DNA of 9,575 bases from NCBI GenBank assembly GCA_030615045.1, contig JAUWZY010000025.1, positions 1 through 9,575 on the forward strand, written 5' to 3'. The notes under the pieces are model-generated. The model did no database searches, had not been told where the DNA came from, and was given only the letters and a program-made list of their open reading frames with translations. The DNA comes from Chloroflexota bacterium. Lineage in GTDB: Bacteria > Chloroflexota > Dehalococcoidia > SZUA-161 > JAUWZY01. This document shows positions 7,401 through 9,575 of the stretch, in pieces (the stretch's first letter is position 1; each line of letters starts with the position of its first letter). A program made the position numbers and the translations under genes.

Positions 7401-7485
7401 GAAAGATGCGCCTTTCGCGCCAAAAGCTCAATATGCGCTCCTCGAGCTCGGGGAAACTGGGTCTTGCCGGCACTGGCTGGAACAT
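4450..7485 (-). CDS. ileS: Isoleucyl-tRNA synthetase, type 2 (Thermus/eukaryote-like), with GVHH signature instead of HxGH
   Basis: Charges tRNA-Ile with isoleucine in the cytosol. The 1011-residue product is complete: catalytic Rossmann parts at about 40-185 and 550-660, the CP1 editing domain between them (WTTTPWTLPGN at 234-244, GTGIVHIAPAYG with D347), KMSKS at 630-634, an anticodon-binding helical bundle from about 690, and a C-terminal domain. Two zinc sites match those of Thermus IleRS: C182/C185 with C426/C429, and C498/C501 with C539/C542. The first class I signature reads GVHH (55-58) rather than HxGH, a swap known from type 2 enzymes linked to extreme mupirocin resistance. ATG 7485 shares one base with the upstream TGA (TGATG), preceded by a GGAAGGG site, so it is coupled to the CoA-transferase gene. 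No T-box leader is present. The 3' end overlaps the yihY-family gene. Confidence 0.97.
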   Translation of the reverse strand: MFQPVPARPSFPELEERILSFWRERRIFQKSLEQRQGAPLFVFYEGPPTVNASPGVHHALSRVFKDIFPRYKTMKGFYVPRKAGWDCHGLPVELEVEQELGFSAKQDIESYGVSRFNERCRQSVLRHIKDWEQLTERIGFWLDMEHPYITMDNDYIESCWWIMKGLWERGLVYQGYKVTPHCPRCGTSLSSHEVALGYEEVEDPSIWVKFRVADTHLLERFGADPDLLSYFLAWTTTPWTLPGNTALAIAPDAEYAIVEMETPQRQEQLILASSRLEDSLDTPYRVLGSCSGEELIDIEYESLYQNQISIVYGNDDKHIYRVIAGDFVSMEEGTGIVHIAPAYGEIDFEVGEKEELPVVHAVNLSGRVQELSFGAIRRRVLGFQSTGTLPGHGLFVKDADPLIIEDLEKKGLLYRSERIRHTYPFCWRCDTPLLYYAKETWYIKTTALKGRLIAGNAEINWYPGYIKYGRFGDWLNNNVDWACSRERYWGTPLPIWKCESCGKYECIGGLAELKAKGLSLQGEGIDLHRPFVDDITFSCPKCGGTMKRVPEVLDCWFDSGAMPLAQWHHPFQNETLLQDGRFPADFISEAVDQTRGWFYSLHALSVLLFDRPCFKNVICLGHILDSEGEKMSKSKGNIIDPWLVLSRFGADALRWHLIVSSPPGNSRRLSLELVAEPARKFLLPLWNTYSFFAIYANIDKFDPRASTGGYRSELDRWVLSELNRLIKDVTDALEGYDPTSAGRKLEEFIDGLSNWYVRRSRRRFWKSENDADKEAAHATLYHCLVTLTELVAPFTPFIAEELFQNLVRSFYPEAPESVHLADFPVADEALIDDRLASDTRLAMKVSSLGRAARSKAGIKVRQPLSKVLVRVKSKGERDALERVKSQVVEELNVKRVDVTVTPPPATATAEALAPEVTIDTELTPELIDEGLAREIVHRLQMMRKQAGFDIADYIETYYQGGAATQRVMERFSPYIRQETLSRNLIQEAPPSEAYVETHRIATEEVVLGVRR

Positions 7486-8675
7486 CAGATTATCCCTTCC
7501 TCTGCCAAGCTTGCTAATTGTTGCTTAGAATAACCCAACAAGCCACAGTATACTTCCTCATTGTGCTGACCCAATAGCGGGGCGGGAAGCTTTATCTCCC
7601 CAGGCGTTTCCGAGAGCTTGAACACCGATCCGGGAACCATGATCTCACCTGTTCCCGGTTGGTTCACCTCGACCACCATGTCCCGAGCCAGAAGGTGAGG
7701 ATCATTGGCTACCTCTCCGATGTCGAGGATCGGGGCACACGGCACACGGCTGTCGCCGAGCTCGGCCAATACCTGGGCCACCGTTTTAGTCTTGGTCCAC
7801 TCCTCAACCAAGGCATCCACCTGTTCCACATTAGCAACCCGTTTGCTCGGGGTGGCAAAGTGGGACGCCTGTGAAAATTCCTCCCTCCCCATGACCTGCA
7901 AGATACTTTGCCATTGACCATCGGTGGTGGTAGCGATTACTACATAGCCATCTCTGGCTTGATAGACATTATACGGAGCGCACTGGTGTTGCCGATTGCC
8001 CCACCTGGGCAGGGGTTTGCCGGTCAAAAAGTATGACGCCGAGAACTCGACAGCGGTGATGGCCCACATGCAGTCCTGCATCGAGATATCGATGGCCTGC
8101 CCATGCCCTGTCTGCTGCCTGTGGTATAAGGCAGCTAAGACGGCGATCGCAGCATGAAGTGAAGCCACGAAATCGGCAATCGATGGCCCGACCCTGAGAG
8201 GGGGCTGATCGGGATAGCCGGTGACAGCCATCATCCCCCCAGTAGCCTGGGCAATCATGTCATATGCCACCCGCGAGCGGTAGGGCCCTTTTTGTCCAAA
8301 TCCGGATACCGAGGCGAATATTATCTCCGGATTGACCTTCCTCAACTCGTGGTAGCCAAGGCCGAGCTTGTCCATAACCCCAGGGGCGAAGTTCTCAATC
8401 ACCACATCCCCCCTCTCCACCAGCTCCTTGAAGATCTCCTTGCCACGCTCAGCCTTCAGATTGAGGGTAATGCCTTTCTTGTTGCGGCTCACGATGAGGA
8501 AGGGATAACCCTGGTCAGCGATCAAAGGGGCCAGGGCTCTCTGTCTATCTCCCACTTCAGGCTCCTCGATCTTAATCACCTCAGCGCCCAAATCGCCCAG
8601 TAGCATAGGGCAATAGGGCCCGGCGTAAAAGCGGGTGACATCGATTATCCTGACGCCATGCAATGCCCCAGACAT
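7485..8675 (-). CDS. CaiB/BaiF family class III CoA-transferase
   Basis: Moves coenzyme A between carboxylic acids through enzyme-bound mixed anhydrides; cytosolic. The 396-residue length is normal. The start LHGVRIIDVTRFYAGPYCPMLLGDLGAEVIKIE is the standard N-terminal nucleotide/CoA-binding segment; NKKGITLNLKAERG (65-78), IENFAPGVMDKLGLGY (93-108), SVSGFGQKGPYRSRVAYDMIAQATGGMM and GPSIADFVASLHAAIAVLAALYHR follow. D168 in that last motif corresponds to the catalytic Asp169 of formyl-CoA transferase. Substrate cannot be told from sequence; relatives act on formate/oxalate, carnitine, benzylsuccinate, citramalate and others, and generic annotations of a specific substrate would be unsafe. Start ATG 8675 has GAGGT a few bases upstream. 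The gene starts 1 nt after the restored end of the nucleotidylyltransferase frame and overlaps ileS by one base, so the three genes look co-transcribed. Confidence 0.93.
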   Translation of the reverse strand: MSGALHGVRIIDVTRFYAGPYCPMLLGDLGAEVIKIEEPEVGDRQRALAPLIADQGYPFLIVSRNKKGITLNLKAERGKEIFKELVERGDVVIENFAPGVMDKLGLGYHELRKVNPEIIFASVSGFGQKGPYRSRVAYDMIAQATGGMMAVTGYPDQPPLRVGPSIADFVASLHAAIAVLAALYHRQQTGHGQAIDISMQDCMWAITAVEFSASYFLTGKPLPRWGNRQHQCAPYNVYQARDGYVVIATTTDGQWQSILQVMGREEFSQASHFATPSKRVANVEQVDALVEEWTKTKTVAQVLAELGDSRVPCAPILDIGEVANDPHLLARDMVVEVNQPGTGEIMVPGSVFKLSETPGEIKLPAPLLGQHNEEVYCGLLGYSKQQLASLAEEGII

Positions 8676-8676
8676 C

Positions 8677-8880
8677 TCAACCTCGCTTGCCCATAATTTC
8701 CGATTCCACCTCAGTGCCAGGCCAAACCTTAGTCCCGGGCTCTAATCTGCCTCCCTGGGCTACTGTGACATCAGCGCCCAAGACCGAGCCGCTGCCAACA
8801 TAGCCCTCGTCGCCAATAGAGCAATTGTCCGCTATAATGCAGTTCTGCAACAGGGCTCGCCGTCCAACCCGAACCGCGCT
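8677..8880 (-). other. In-frame continuation of the nucleotidylyltransferase beyond its TAG (67 codons plus TGA)
   Basis: Reading on in the same frame after TAG 8883-8881 gives 67 sense codons and then TGA (8679-8677). The sequence is left-handed beta-helix material continuing the coils upstream: VRVGRRALLQNCIIADNC, then SIGDEGYVGSGSVLGADVTV, ending GTKVWPGTEVESEIMGKRG. The restored frame ends 1 nt before the next gene's ATG, exactly where an operon gene should end. So this was recently coding. It is either the detached tail of a nonsense-mutated gene, translated by readthrough, or an artefact of a single-base error (TGG or another sense codon read as TAG). Confidence 0.85.
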
Positions 8881-9575
8881 CTATAGCACTGAGCCCTCGA
8901 CCACTGCCTGTCCCCCTATCTTGCAGTTGGGATCGATAACTGTAGGTCCCTGGAGCAAAACATCAGGGCCGATGTTGGCATCCTTTCCTATGGCCACAGG
9001 CCCCCTTATTTGGGCTGTGGGGTGGATAGAGCTTGCCTCGGCAGCGTAACTGAAGCCGCGGCCACAACGACCCAGGAGCAGGTCATGGTTTAGCCTGAGG
9101 TATTTCTCTGGGTCGCCGATGTCGATCCAATAATCATGGGTAGCATAGCCATAGAGCGGCTGCCCCATCTCCAGGAGCATCGGGAATAGGTTATATTCGA
9201 ACATGAAATGGGTCTGAGAGGGGATATGTTTTAGCACCTCAGGCTCCAGAATATAAATGCCGGCATTGATCATGTTGCTGGTCACCTGGTCCCGGCTTGG
9301 TTTCTCCACAAATCGCCGAATTCGACCCCGCTCATCAGTCTCCACCACTCCATAAGTAGTAGGGTCGGCCACGGGGGTCAGGGCAATGGTAACCTTGGCC
9401 TTCATTTCACCATGGAAGGCCATCATGGCGCCGAGGTCTAAGTCGGTGAAGACATCCCCATTGAGCACAAAAAAAATCTCCCCGAGGTATCGTTCGCTGT
9501 TCTTCACCGCCCCCGCCGTGCCCAGAGGACTTTTTTCCACTACATAGCTTAGCTTGATCCCGAGCCTGCCACCAG
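8881..9575 (-). CDS. Sugar-1-phosphate nucleotidylyltransferase (mannose-1-phosphate guanylyltransferase-like), partial at N terminus and stopped by an in-frame TAG
   Basis: Makes an NDP-sugar from a sugar 1-phosphate and an NTP, usually for cell-surface glycans. The frame runs in from the right edge, so the N-terminal GxGTRLRP nucleotide loop is outside the window. Visible motifs: KLSYVVEKSPLGTAGAVKN, LNGDVFTDLDLG (metal-binding Asp), TTYGVVETDERGRI, FVEKPSRD, NAGIYILEPEVL, and HDYWIDIGDPEKYLRLNHDLL. These fit the GMPP-like group better than RmlA or GalU. Hexapeptide beta-helix coils follow (HPTAQIRGPVAIGKDANIG). A GTG at 9540 is inside the domain and is not the real start. At 8883-8881 a TAG ends the frame after VVEGSVL; relatives often have a tryptophan at this place (SVLW), so TGG to TAG is the simplest explanation. 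If TAG is read as stop, only the last beta-helix coils are lost and the catalytic domain is intact, so the product may still work. Substrate specificity is not certain. Confidence 0.9.
   Translation of the reverse strand, partial: GGRLGIKLSYVVEKSPLGTAGAVKNSERYLGEIFFVLNGDVFTDLDLGAMMAFHGEMKAKVTIALTPVADPTTYGVVETDERGRIRRFVEKPSRDQVTSNMINAGIYILEPEVLKHIPSQTHFMFEYNLFPMLLEMGQPLYGYATHDYWIDIGDPEKYLRLNHDLLLGRCGRGFSYAAEASSIHPTAQIRGPVAIGKDANIGPDVLLQGPTVIDPNCKIGGQAVVEGSVL

Noticed and set aside
8881..8883. Genome-wide reassignment of TAG to a sense codon
   Set aside because: proB, ileS and the yihY-type gene all end in TAG at sensible C termini, and the next gene's Shine-Dalgarno overlaps the proB TAG.
8881..9540. 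Nucleotidylyltransferase starting at GTG 9540
   Set aside because: The frame is open to the window edge, and the sequence before the GTG (GGRLGIKLSYV) is typical of the interior of the family, so the true start lies outside.

Overview
The window is a compact bacterial chromosomal segment of about 55-60% GC, with almost no non-coding DNA and seven genes in three transcription blocks. The gene families are ordinary bacterial ones: a PUA-domain glutamate 5-kinase, a long Thermus-like (type 2) isoleucyl-tRNA synthetase, a class III CoA-transferase and a YihY/BrkB membrane protein. Promoters match the housekeeping sigma consensus but lie too close to the start codons to leave a leader. I guess Chloroflexota, possibly Dehalococcoidia, with moderate to low confidence; this is taste from protein sequence, not a search.

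Left block (minus strand, read from 3158 down to 1): proB, a DUF3800 putative RNase H-fold protein, a small PH-domain-like protein, and proA, which runs off the left edge. ProB and ProA catalyse the first two steps from glutamate to proline. Here they are separated by two unrelated genes. The DUF3800 gene and the spacer after it have clearly lower GC (about 35-50% per 60-base line) than proB (about 60%). The only sizeable gap in the block, 1074-1260, holds a perfect 10-bp stem enclosing two hairpins (a three-way junction) and GTCAA-type repeats spaced one helical turn apart.

Centre: a back-to-back divergent promoter region at 3159-3245 drives proB leftward and a yihY/brkB-type gene rightward. 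Both promoters predict transcription starting within a few bases of the ATG, and neither gene has a Shine-Dalgarno sequence, so both mRNAs look leaderless. The yihY product has six membrane spans and an unusual charged C-terminal tail. Its 3' end overlaps the 3' end of ileS on the opposite strand by 35 bp.

Right block (minus strand, read from the right edge down to 4450): a sugar-1-phosphate nucleotidylyltransferase (partial), a CaiB/BaiF CoA-transferase and ileS. The genes touch or overlap, so they are probably one operon. The nucleotidylyltransferase carries an in-frame TAG, after which 67 further codons of convincing beta-helix sequence continue in the same frame. IleS has GVHH where class I synthetases normally have HxGH, a swapped signature associated with very high mupirocin resistance.

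No RNA genes, CRISPR array, insertion sequence or origin was seen. No gap between genes exceeds 190 bases.
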